34,704 nt of DNA from Candidatus Aenigmatarchaeota archaeon (lineage in GTDB: Archaea; Aenigmatarchaeota; Aenigmatarchaeia; GW2011-AR5): contig JACPRW010000009.1 of the NCBI GenBank assembly GCA_016193585.1, positions 1-34,704 on the forward strand, written 5' to 3'. The translations under genes were made by a program, and so were the position numbers. This document shows, one piece after another, positions 1 to 6,099 of the stretch (positions are counted from its first letter, which is position 1; every line of letters starts with the position of its first letter). The notes beneath the pieces are model-generated. The model worked only from the letters and a program-made list of their open reading frames with translations, ran no database searches and was not told the origin of the DNA.

Positions 1-31
1 AATCCATGATGTGCCTCGCGATACACCAACA

Positions 32-98
32 GCGCCGCGCGGGGATACTGCGGGTTCATCACACAGTTCGCTATGAACCCGCAGAGGAAGCGCGGCGC
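32..98. other. Compound hairpin at the left edge
   Basis: An outer stem GCGCCGCGC (32-40) pairs with GCGCGGCGC (90-98). An inner stem TGCGGGTTCAT (49-59) pairs perfectly with ATGAACCCGCA (73-83) around a 13-base loop. The arms are separated by short internal loops, giving one long, very stable structure. It could be the 3' end or terminator of a gene left of the window, or a small structured RNA. No known RNA family was recognised. Confidence 0.55.
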
Positions 99-113
99 AC
101 AAAAGGGAAGGTC

Positions 114-141
114 ATAGGAAACCGTAGGTTTCCTATTTCAT
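114..141. repeat. Short hairpin plus 15-base repeat, copy 1
   Basis: ATAGGAAACC (114-123) and GGTTTCCTAT (127-136) form a perfect 10-bp stem with a GTA triloop. The right arm and the bases after it, GGTTTCCTATTTCAT (127-141), recur exactly at 16033-16047, where a similar hairpin with one mismatch is present. The ATG of the next open frame falls inside this copy. Confidence 0.5.
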
Positions 142-424
142 GAATAGACCGATTTACAGAAGATACGGCAAAAACTTCCCTGACTCTGAGAGATATGCCG
201 CCTTGGAAAGAGATTTTCTCTACAGGGTTTCTCACAGGTGCGCAAGAAAAATAGAACTTCCTCAGATGCCTTGTATTGTTGCCAGTCCATTCGACATACA
301 AAAAAATGAAAGAACGTTGAGGGAACGCAAGAAAATAGTAGAGTTGGTAATTGCAGAAATCGTGCAAGAAATGCCCGAGCTTGCACCCGTAGCAGAAGAT
401 TACAGATTTAAGTCTTGCCTGTGA
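140..424 (+). CDS. Hypothetical small protein, 94 aa
   Basis: An open frame of 94 codons starts with ATG at the edge of the hairpin repeat. The predicted protein is soluble and charged, with a basic N-terminal half (RPIYRRYGKNF) and a helical C-terminal half rich in E, V and I. It has no signal peptide or membrane segment. No family is recognised. Base composition is AT-richer than the neighbouring Sec61-beta gene, like other accessory genes in this window. No clear Shine-Dalgarno site or TATA box is visible, so this is a tentative gene. Confidence 0.45.
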   Translation: MNRPIYRRYGKNFPDSERYAALERDFLYRVSHRCARKIELPQMPCIVASPFDIQKNERTLRERKKIVELVIAEIVQEMPELAPVAEDYRFKSCL

Positions 425-445
425 TAGATAGTTACCTTACTCAGC

Positions 446-613
446 ATGGCGACTGTTATGGCCGAGAAAGAAAAAAACTACATGCCGCAGAGCACGGCAG
501 GACTCATCCGGTACTTTGATGTCGAGGACGGGATCAAGCTGCGGCCGCACACCGCCGTGTTCCTGAGCGTCGGCTTCATGGTTCTCGTCATCGTGCTCAA
601 GTTTCTCGCCTGA
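446..613 (+). CDS. secG: Preprotein translocase subunit Sec61-beta (archaeal SecG)
   Basis: A 55-residue protein that forms the small beta subunit of the SecYEG/Sec61 translocation channel in the cytoplasmic membrane. A charged cytosolic N-terminus (KEKNYMPQSTAGLIRYFD) carries the family's hallmark, a polar PxSxAGLxRYFD segment. A short acidic stretch and KLRPH follow, then one C-terminal hydrophobic helix (about residues 37-55, AVFLSVGFMVLVIVLKFLA). This tail-anchored layout and length are normal for archaeal Sec61-beta. An internal ATG at 458 is an alternative start. The first double-hairpin element begins 13 bases after the stop codon. Confidence 0.93.
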   Translation: MATVMAEKEKNYMPQSTAGLIRYFDVEDGIKLRPHTAVFLSVGFMVLVIVLKFLA

Positions 614-626
614 AAGAAGGACCTAA

Positions 627-719
627 TAGTATGTTCAGTTTATTTTGGAACATTTTATGCTGAACATACACTATAGCAGGTTCGAACGAAAAGTTCCAGT
701 ATTATTCGAACCTACTATA
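627..719. mobile_element. Double-hairpin element, copy E1 (93 bp)
   Basis: Hairpin 1 has the stem GTATGTTCAG (629-638) / CTGAACATAC (660-669) with a 21-base loop containing TGGAAC. Hairpin 2 has the stem 672-685 / 706-719 (TATAGCAGGTTCGA / TCGAACCTACTATA, one mismatch) with a 20-base loop containing GTTCCA. The two loops are complementary (TGGAAC with GTTCCA). The junction CTATAGCAG and the terminal CTATAAT are shared with E4. TAAT occurs on both sides (624-627 and 718-721), as a possible target duplication. No protein is encoded. Confidence 0.8.
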
Positions 720-869
720 ATGCCTCTTGCGGCGCTCGCCCTACCCCGTTTCAGCGTGCGGATGAATCGCTCACCACGAACAAAGCGGAGCAGCGTGTTC
801 AGTTCAATCCCCGAAAAAATGGAATGCCCCGAGCCCGCCGGAAACGGCAATTCTCTTAACGTCTTCAAT
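720..869. other. Unassigned stretch between element E1 and the HEPN promoter
   Basis: About 150 GC-rich bases with no convincing gene. A minus-strand frame (868 to 671, TTG start) has GC-rich codons and a basic product but runs into E1. It could be the relic of a gene cut by the element. No family is recognised and it is not called as a gene. Confidence 0.3.
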
Positions 870-920
870 GGGTATAAACTATACCTAAATTATTTAAGTT
901 TTTGGGTATAAAATATACCC
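870..920 (+). promoter_or_regulatory. Twin palindromic operator of the HEPN/MNT pair
   Basis: GGTATA-AAC-TATACC (871-885) and the perfect palindrome GGGTATA-AAA-TATACCC (904-920) are near-identical sites 34 bp apart, centre to centre. The second abuts the ATG at 921. An AT-rich TATA-like stretch (about 890-897) lies between them, consistent with leaderless transcription. Their placement fits autorepression by the encoded pair, which is an inference. Confidence 0.65.
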
Positions 921-1352
921 ATGAGCAGCGTAGCCGAGCATAAGCGGAGAATAAAGGAGCATGTGGACGGACTTCAGGACGCGGTAAATATCGGCATAGA
1001 AAACAAGCCTGCTACAGTCGGTTTTCATACCTCGGCATGTGCAGCGGAGCTGCTGGAACTCTACCTTCATCTCGCAAACCTCATTTCTTCAGGCAAGAGA
1101 GTAAATCATACGTGGTTCAAAAGGCCCCAGAAGCACCAGAAAATAGTTCCGCTGATAGAGAGAAAGATGCCGGTCAATTTCCCTAACAAAGAAAAGGTAT
1201 ATGAGCTGCTGTATACCCTAGAGGAGAACAGAGACAATCTGGTATACGGAAAAAGCACAAAATCGCAGATAGAAGTTACGTTTTCCGCGTTCCAGCGGCT
1301 GAAAGGGATGCTGCAAAAAATGCTCGAAGAGAGGGGTGAGAAAATTGAATAG
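921..1352 (+). CDS. HEPN-like protein of a HEPN/MNT module
   Basis: A 143-residue, mostly alpha-helical protein encoded immediately upstream of a minimal nucleotidyltransferase, with a 17-base overlap. Its order and size match the HEPN partner of MNT/HEPN toxin-antitoxin modules, where the HEPN protein is usually an RNase toxin. Near the C-terminus (about 106-117) ENRDNLVYGKS sits where HEPN proteins carry Rx4-6H. The arginine is present but the histidine is not evident, so RNase activity is uncertain. It could instead be an inactive HEPN helical bundle. Expression probably starts at the ATG beside the palindrome. Family assignment rests on context and helical character rather than a strong motif. 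Confidence 0.6.
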   Translation: MSSVAEHKRRIKEHVDGLQDAVNIGIENKPATVGFHTSACAAELLELYLHLANLISSGKRVNHTWFKRPQKHQKIVPLIERKMPVNFPNKEKVYELLYTLEENRDNLVYGKSTKSQIEVTFSAFQRLKGMLQKMLEERGEKIE

Positions 1353-1953
1353 GGAAATCTTGATATCTTATGCGCTTGCATTTGCGAGCTTTCTCTTTCG
1401 CCAGCCCGAGATAAAGGCGGGGATGATAAAATCCGTTTATCTCTTTGGCTCTGTTGCGCGGGGGGATTTCTCAAAAGAAAGCGATGTGGATATTTTCATA
1501 GATATAGACAAAAAGAATGAACATGCAATAGCAAAGTCTGTTAACAAAACTATGCAAAATTTTCTGCATTCGGAAGAGATGAAAAAATTCCTTTTGCTGG
1601 GCATTGAAAACGAGATAAACGTGAAATATGGCGATGTGAAAGAATGGGAGCTTTACAGCTCAATACAAAGCGAAGCTCTTGTTATGTTCTCTTCCTCTGT
1701 TTCATCATTCCACATGAAACATTTCCTTGTAGAAATAAAGCCCATCCGCTCTGTAGCCAAGCGGAACAGGGTAGTAAGAAAGCTGGCGGGAAGAAGAGAA
1801 AGGGGAAGGGAAGACAAGGGGCTGGTAATAATCCATGGCGGAGTCGTCTTGGATTCAAGGCACTACATAATCCCTGCAGAAAAAATTAATGAGGTGCTGC
1901 CCATCTTCTCGAAAGAAAAGGTTCTCTACGAATTGCGGGAGGTGTGGATGTAA
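1336..1953 (+). CDS. MNT-type nucleotidyltransferase (putative antitoxin)
   Basis: A 205-residue protein with an N-terminal minimal nucleotidyltransferase domain. The signature is GSVARGDFSKESDVDIFID (from about residue 38), giving the GS motif and the metal-binding Asp pair D50/D52. In MNT/HEPN systems this enzyme AMPylates the HEPN toxin to neutralise it. That role here is inferred from family and context. The C-terminal 80 residues are basic (RSVAKRNRVVRKLAGRRER) and lie outside the minimal fold, possibly binding nucleic acid. The start is GTG at 1336, with TTG at 1345 as an alternative. It is translationally coupled to the HEPN-like gene. Confidence 0.75.
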   Translation: MRKLNREILISYALAFASFLFRQPEIKAGMIKSVYLFGSVARGDFSKESDVDIFIDIDKKNEHAIAKSVNKTMQNFLHSEEMKKFLLLGIENEINVKYGDVKEWELYSSIQSEALVMFSSSVSSFHMKHFLVEIKPIRSVAKRNRVVRKLAGRRERGREDKGLVIIHGGVVLDSRHYIIPAEKINEVLPIFSKEKVLYELREVWM

Positions 1954-2060
1954 ATAAGCTGCCGTCGTCAAGGCCCCTGAAAAGTCCGTACGACGATGTA
2001 GCTGCCTCCCTTTGGACATTTCACCCTGCTTTCATTACCTTTCTCTGCCTATGGTAACGT

Positions 2061-2861
2061 ATGAGCATCAGTCTCGGTCCTGCCGGTTCTCCTGCACGAA
2101 GCACGCTCGAGGGCATTCCGCAGGTCAAAAAGCTCGGCCTGCAGGCAATGGAGGTCGAGTTCGTCCGTGGTGTGCGAATGTCGCCGGGCCTCGCGCAGCA
2201 GGTCGGCGAAGCAGCCGCGGCGCACGGGATAGCGCTCAGCGTCCATGCACCCTATTACATCAATCTCGCCTCCCACAACAGTGCCACGGTTGCGGCGAGC
2301 AGGCGCCATATACTGGATTCGTGCGAACGGGCGCATCTCATGGGCGCTTCGACCGTCGTGTTCCACCCGGGGTGCTACGGCACGCACAGCCCAGAAGACA
2401 CGTATGAGCTTATCAGGCATGAAATTCTCGGTCTGCTCGATGCCATCCGCGACCTGTCATGGGACGTTGCGCTGGCCCCGGAAGTCATGGGAAGGCTTTC
2501 TCAGTTCGGTTCGTTCGATGACGTGCTGCGCCTCTCAAAAGACACGCACTGCTCGCTGTGCATTGACGTTTGCCACGTCTATGCGAGGAATCTCGGAACC
2601 ATCGATTACCAGAGGCTTTTTGAAGGACTCACGAGCCTGAAGCGCACGGCGTTCCATTTCCACTTTTCCGGCGTCACCTACGGCCCCCGCGGCGAGCGGT
2701 CGCACGAAACGCTCGAGCGCGCAGGGCCGGCGTTTGAAGGCTTTGCCCGGCGCCTTCTGGAGAGCGGTTTCGGCGCCACGGTCATCTCCGAGTCGCCGGT
2801 GACATGGGAAGATTCGCTTGTCATGAAAGCTGTCCTTGAGCGATTGGGTTATAAATTTTAG
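2061..2861 (+). CDS. nfo: Endonuclease IV-like AP endonuclease (TIM barrel)
   Basis: A 266-residue xylose-isomerase-like TIM barrel of the endonuclease IV family, which cuts the backbone at abasic sites in base-excision repair. Zinc-ligand motifs appear in order: SVHAPYYINL (about 60), VVFHPG (about 101), ALAPEVMG (about 137), CIDVCHVYA (about 170), FHFHFSG (about 200) and VISESP (about 244). The length matches the compact archaeal form. The stop lies 28 bases before the epimerase start, so the two may be co-transcribed. Substrate is inferred from the family; other sugar-isomerase-like barrels share this fold. Confidence 0.85.
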   Translation: MSISLGPAGSPARSTLEGIPQVKKLGLQAMEVEFVRGVRMSPGLAQQVGEAAAAHGIALSVHAPYYINLASHNSATVAASRRHILDSCERAHLMGASTVVFHPGCYGTHSPEDTYELIRHEILGLLDAIRDLSWDVALAPEVMGRLSQFGSFDDVLRLSKDTHCSLCIDVCHVYARNLGTIDYQRLFEGLTSLKRTAFHFHFSGVTYGPRGERSHETLERAGPAFEGFARRLLESGFGATVISESPVTWEDSLVMKAVLERLGYKF

Positions 2862-2889
2862 AGCAGCTATATGGAGACAGGGTATCGGA

Positions 2890-3759
2890 ATGAAAGTGCT
2901 CGTAACCGGCGGCGCAGGCTTTATCGGCTCGCATCTCTCCCGCCGCCTTGTCGCGCTCGGCAACGACGTCGTCGTCATGGACAACCTGTCAACAGGGAAA
3001 AAAGAACACGTCCCTCCAGGGGCGCACTTCATCAAGGGAGACATCTGCGAGCCGCTCACGGTCAGCAGGGCAATGAAGGACTGCTCAGCCGTTTTCCATC
3101 TCGCCGCGTCTGCTGACGCCCGCGGCGACGCCGACACCGATTACAAGGTGAATTTCCTCGGCGCACAGACGGTATTCGAGCGCGCGGCAAAGCATAACGT
3201 CAAGGTTGTGTTCACCTCTTCTGCCGCGGTTTACGGGGACGCAAAAGTGCCGCATCGCGAGGACATCCAGTGCAAACCCGTCTCCCCGTACGGAAAGAGC
3301 AAGCTCAAGGCTGAGCGCGCCGCGCCGAAGAACTCGTTCATCATCCGCGTCTTCAACTGCTACGGGCCGCGCGGCAAGGGCGTCGTCAACACGTTCTGCA
3401 GGAAAATACCGGAATACGAGGACATCACGGTGTACGGCAACGGGCTCCAGACGCGCGACTACGTGTACGTGAGCGACGTGGTCGACGCGCTCCTGCTCGG
3501 CTTCGACAACGCCGGCGTCTACAACGTCGGCACCGGCTCCGAAACGTCGCTCCTCAACCTCATCGACGTCATCCACAAGGTCGCCAATGCAAAGCCTCAT
3601 GTCACGTTCGCACTGGCGCGGCAGGAGGTGGCACGAAGCAGGGCCGACATCGGCAAAATCAGGCGGGAGCTTGGATGGGAACCGAAGATACAGCTCGAGG
3701 AGGGAATCGGTCTGGTGCTGCAGGGCACGAGCCCTGTTCCCGAGAAACCGGCCGCGTAG
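2890..3759 (+). CDS. NAD-dependent sugar-nucleotide epimerase/dehydratase
   Basis: A 289-residue extended short-chain dehydrogenase. The N-terminus has the Rossmann motif VTGGAGFIGSHL. DNLSTGKKEH follows beta-2, TSSAAVYGD provides the catalytic Ser, and SPYGKSK provides the YxxxK pair. A second half with NCYGPRGKG and YNVGTG matches UDP-glucose 4-epimerase-like enzymes that prepare sugars for surface glycans. The exact substrate cannot be read from the sequence. The ATG at 2890 places the glycine motif at the expected distance; an upstream in-frame start would add 18 residues without a homologous role. It converges with a glycosyltransferase gene only 3 bases away. Confidence 0.88.
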   Translation: MKVLVTGGAGFIGSHLSRRLVALGNDVVVMDNLSTGKKEHVPPGAHFIKGDICEPLTVSRAMKDCSAVFHLAASADARGDADTDYKVNFLGAQTVFERAAKHNVKVVFTSSAAVYGDAKVPHREDIQCKPVSPYGKSKLKAERAAPKNSFIIRVFNCYGPRGKGVVNTFCRKIPEYEDITVYGNGLQTRDYVYVSDVVDALLLGFDNAGVYNVGTGSETSLLNLIDVIHKVANAKPHVTFALARQEVARSRADIGKIRRELGWEPKIQLEEGIGLVLQGTSPVPEKPAA

Positions 3760-3762
3760 CGC

Positions 3763-4461
3763 TCAGAAGTGCAGGTGCTTCTTCACCACGTATTTGATGT
3801 CGCGCAGGTAATCGAACCACGTCTTCTGGCGCCGGTGCAGGAGGTAGAAGAAATTCCTGAATCCGTCAATGACGCCAACGCCCTGCACGTACACGGACGA
3901 CGAGATGTCGATGTTCACTGACTTGAGGTCGTTCCTCCCGACCTCGAAAATTATTTCCGCGGCTATCTCGTACCGTTCTGCCTTGAGCAGCAGTTTCTCC
4001 AGTCCGCTTCGTGAGAAGGCGCGAAAACCGCTTTCGGTGTCCCTGAGACTCGTCCCGGAGATGAAATTGGTCGCCGCGTTGAGAAAGAAATTGCCGATTT
4101 TTTTCCTGACAGGGTAATTGGCCAGGTCACGCCTCCCCAGGACAAAGTCGTACCCGTCGTTTATTTTCCGGACGAATTCCGGGATATCCCCGGGCGCATG
4201 CTGGCCGTCGGCGTCGATGGTGACGATGACATCCGGCTTGTATGCAAGCGCCTTCGCGAAGCCTGTCCGGAGCGCAGCGCCGAGGCCCCTGTTCTGCCGG
4301 TGCTGCACGACAACTGCGCCTGCTTTCCTGGCAAGCTGGGCGGTGGCATCTGCCGAGCAGTCGTCAACGACAACTACCTTGTCTGCATATTTTTTCGTTT
4401 CCCTGACCGCCCAAAGTACCGTTTGCTCCTCGTTATAGGCGGGCATCACGGCAACAATCAT
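3763..4461 (-). CDS. Family 2 glycosyltransferase (dolichyl-phosphate mannose/glucose synthase type)
   Basis: A 232-residue GT-A glycosyltransferase. VAVMPAYNEEQTV opens the fold, VVVDDCSADAT binds nucleotide-sugar, TIDADGQH holds the metal-binding DxD, and FVLGRRD and DTESGFRAFSR follow. These are typical of DPM1-like enzymes that charge polyprenyl phosphate with a sugar. No long hydrophobic C-terminal anchor is seen, so it is probably peripheral at the membrane. The ATG at 4461 is preceded by GGGAG 5 bases upstream. A longer GTG start at 4488 is possible. With the convergent epimerase it suggests a small surface-glycan locus. Confidence 0.88.
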   Translation of the reverse strand: MIVAVMPAYNEEQTVLWAVRETKKYADKVVVVDDCSADATAQLARKAGAVVVQHRQNRGLGAALRTGFAKALAYKPDVIVTIDADGQHAPGDIPEFVRKINDGYDFVLGRRDLANYPVRKKIGNFFLNAATNFISGTSLRDTESGFRAFSRSGLEKLLLKAERYEIAAEIIFEVGRNDLKSVNIDISSSVYVQGVGVIDGFRNFFYLLHRRQKTWFDYLRDIKYVVKKHLHF

Positions 4462-4498
4462 CAAATCTCCCGGCTTACTCTTACGCACAGAGATTACC

Positions 4499-4547
4499 TA
4501 TAGAGAAGTGCATTTATTATGCTATTGGAACACTTTTCGCTCTATTT
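4499..4547. repeat. Probable single-hairpin remnant of the double-hairpin element (E6)
   Basis: CTATAG at 4498-4503 opens a stem ATAGAGAAGTG (4500-4510) that pairs with CACTT (4531-4535) and, after a 4-base bulge, CTCTAT (4540-4545). The 20-base loop ends in TTGGAA followed by CAC, resembling the TTGGAACA loop of E1 and E4. On the minus strand it reads like hairpin 2 of those copies. Only one hairpin is recognisable. It lies in the promoter region of the glycosyltransferase gene. Confidence 0.45.
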
Positions 4548-4626
4548 GTGCTGGCATGTACCGTAGGGTGCTCGGCGTACCGCAGAAACTCGAAAGGAGA
4601 CGCACGCCACTTGAGCGGCGTTGGCT

Positions 4627-4824
4627 TCACTTTCCCGCCACAAATTTGACGTCCTCTGCCATTACCGTCCTTCGGTGCGCGTGCCTGCTTATCCTGACCG
4701 CCCTTTCAGCGATATCCATCGCGTGCTCATCCATGACGTCGCGCAGCTCCTCAAGCGCGTCCTGCGAGATACGCCTGACGCCCGCTTTCTTGACGATGCG
4801 CTCGAACGGAAGGAGGGGGAGCAT
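4627..4824 (-). CDS. Archaeal histone
   Basis: A 65-residue single histone fold that dimerises and wraps DNA. LPLLPFERIVKKAGVRRIS forms the start of helix 1, the central long helix spans about residues 22-49, and HRRTVMAEDVKFVAGK matches the archaeal RKTVxAEDVKLA signature. Length is standard for HMfB-type histones and there are no tails. The ATG at 4824 gives the canonical N-terminus; an upstream in-frame ATG would add 19 unlikely residues. A TATA-like TTTTTATGCA lies about 26 bases upstream, consistent with a leaderless mRNA. Confidence 0.95.
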   Translation of the reverse strand: MLPLLPFERIVKKAGVRRISQDALEELRDVMDEHAMDIAERAVRISRHAHRRTVMAEDVKFVAGK

Positions 4825-4890
4825 ATACTTATGGTTCGTGCAATGCATAAAAAGGTAAAAGGAACGTATGCGTTCCGCCACAGGAATCTA

Positions 4891-4914
4891 TTTATAGTTA
4901 CTAAAGAGTAGTAA
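4891..4914 (+). promoter_or_regulatory. TATA box with TTACTA/TAGTAA operator
   Basis: TATA-like TTTATAG (4891-4897) is followed directly by TTACTA (4898-4903), a 5-base spacer, and TAGTAA (4909-4914). The palindrome sits between the TATA box and the expected transcription start of the gene at 4933. Related sites occur before 7944, 10541 and 14415. Confidence 0.5.
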
Positions 4915-4932
4915 TTATTGTAATCTGGTGAT

Positions 4933-5199
4933 ATGATGGGATACTCACATCAAGTATTTGACAGCATCAATACTGCGTTTCAGGTGGCTTTGAGGCGCGG
5001 GCGCTCAGTACCCGATGCGCTGGCTATGGCACTCGCTGGTGTGCTGAAATCCTATAGTCTTGATGTGAAATACGAAGAGTTGCCAATAGAAATGAGAATG
5101 ATCAGAGACCCGGCCACCAACAGGGCTGTCAGAAGGGTTTTCAAAGACCCTGCATACAGGTCTGATATGGAACGAAAGTACCGCACGCTGCTTGATTAA
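4933..5199 (+). CDS. Hypothetical protein, small tandem paralogue 1
   Basis: An 88-residue soluble protein of no recognised family. It is clearly related to the product of 5570-5839: both share an N-terminal amphipathic helix, ALAG (AMALAGVLKSY / VIALAGTLQAF), a central ELP or DLP turn, and a C-terminal block VRRxFxDPxxRSDxExKYRxLL. The middle gene at 5214 is a more distant relative. ATG at 4933 is used, with ATG at 4936 as an alternative. A TATA box and inverted repeat lie upstream, and it probably heads a three-gene operon. Function is unknown. Confidence 0.65.
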   Translation: MMGYSHQVFDSINTAFQVALRRGRSVPDALAMALAGVLKSYSLDVKYEELPIEMRMIRDPATNRAVRRVFKDPAYRSDMERKYRTLLD

Positions 5200-5213
5200 C
5201 AAGAGGTGTTGTT

Positions 5214-5549
5214 ATGGATTTAGACAGCATGGAAATGAGAATGCATGGGTACCGCGGTATCGTGCGGGCAGTAGCAGAACAGTTCAGTGGAAGTCCTCGG
5301 GGCGGTTACGTAGGGGGTTATCATATTGAGCTGCTTGGCGAACTAATCGCCAGGGACATAGGACCTGACCAAACCGTGCGGCTGTATCGGGAAGTAGCCG
5401 GGCAGGTAGGAAACCCGGTCTTCAGGGCATATGCAGCAGACCCTGATTTCAGCGCACATATAGCCGGTGCAATCAAGCGCCCTAGTGCTATTCGCATAAC
5501 CGTTGAACCGGAAGAACCGCCCATCGTCATACGGCCGGAAGACCTCTGA
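5214..5549 (+). CDS. Hypothetical protein, divergent tandem paralogue 2
   Basis: A 111-residue protein of unknown function, with a GAGGTG Shine-Dalgarno (5203-5208) 5 bases before ATG. NPVFRAYAADPDFSAHI aligns in position with the conserved C-terminal block of its neighbours, where DPxF/Y is the most constant part. The similarity is weak elsewhere. A glycine-rich GSPRGGYVGGYH segment precedes a helix, and the tail is proline- and glutamate-rich (EPEEPPIVIRPED), which the neighbours lack. It lies between the two closer paralogues, 14 and 20 bases from each, so co-transcription is likely. Confidence 0.6.
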   Translation: MDLDSMEMRMHGYRGIVRAVAEQFSGSPRGGYVGGYHIELLGELIARDIGPDQTVRLYREVAGQVGNPVFRAYAADPDFSAHIAGAIKRPSAIRITVEPEEPPIVIRPEDL

Positions 5550-5569
5550 CGGGTTGCTGGAGGCGTATC

Positions 5570-5839
5570 ATGTCCCGCAGTTTTGGTCCCCAGTTTTACG
5601 AAGTGCTTACCAGGACGGCACGCATAGCGCAGCGGAATGGCTACCGGTTTCCCGAGACGTCTGTTATCGCGCTTGCCGGCACGCTGCAGGCATTTCAGCT
5701 AACACCAACCTACGGTGACCTCCCTTCAGACATCAGGGACACCGGAAACACGCTTCTTGACCGTAATGTCAGACGGCTATTCGAAGACCCGTCGTTCAGG
5801 AGCGATGCAGAAACGAAATACCGGAGGCTGCTCAATTAA
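5570..5839 (+). CDS. Hypothetical protein, small tandem paralogue 3
   Basis: An 89-residue protein closely related to the one at 4933: same length, ALAG helix, Y(G/E)xLP turn and the C-terminal VRRLFEDPSFRSDAETKYRRLLN. A strong Shine-Dalgarno GGAGG (5559-5563) sits 6 bases before ATG, supporting translation from a polycistronic message. It has no membrane segment, cysteine cluster or catalytic motif. Retention of the C-terminal block in duplicates suggests a conserved binding surface, which is inference. Function is unknown. Confidence 0.65.
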   Translation: MSRSFGPQFYEVLTRTARIAQRNGYRFPETSVIALAGTLQAFQLTPTYGDLPSDIRDTGNTLLDRNVRRLFEDPSFRSDAETKYRRLLN

Positions 5840-6099
5840 GCGCACCAGTGCATTTCATCTATGATAAAAAATATATATCAAAGAATTCAAATAGCTTTAA
5901 ATATGCTTTGTTCTTAAGCCACAAAAAAAGCACAATCTTTAAATACTTTACTGAAAAAGGTACAGTTACGGTTTCCCCGTCATTTTCACGAAAAAGTGAT
6001 GAAATAGCATTTTGTTTGGCAGCGCTCCTACGTCAGCGCAGGAGGCTCGGCAGACGGAATTACAGGGGAGGCTTTCGTAGCTGATACGGTGCATGTTCA
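5840..6099 (+). promoter_or_regulatory. Intergenic region and long leader before TFB
   Basis: 260 bases without a supported gene. The first half is strongly AT-rich and holds two TATA-like boxes (CTTTAAATATG near 5893 and CTTTAAATACT near 5938). The second half is GC-rich, with short potential stems such as GCGCT/AGCGC around 6025-6042. The downstream TATA box would give a leader of roughly 130 bases for TFB, unusual among the leaderless genes here. An AT-rich open frame starting at 5848 is not believed to be real. Confidence 0.4.

Noticed and set aside
679-712. GGTTCGAA resembling a tRNA T-arm
   Set aside because: It is one arm of hairpin 2 of E1. No acceptor, D or anticodon stems surround it, and the other copies have different bases there.
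671-868. Minus-strand frame of 65 codons with a basic product
   Set aside because: It starts at TTG beside the HEPN operator and runs into element E1. It may be a gene relic, but nothing confirms it.
5996-6083. GTGATGA and CTGA as possible C and D boxes of a guide RNA
   Set aside because: The boxes are about 85 bases apart, no C'/D' pair is clear, and there is no terminal stem.
5848-6084. Open frame of 78 codons between the small paralogues and TFB
   Set aside because: Its composition flips from AT-rich to GC-rich within the frame, it contains TATA-like boxes, and the product has no coherent fold. It is better read as promoter and leader.
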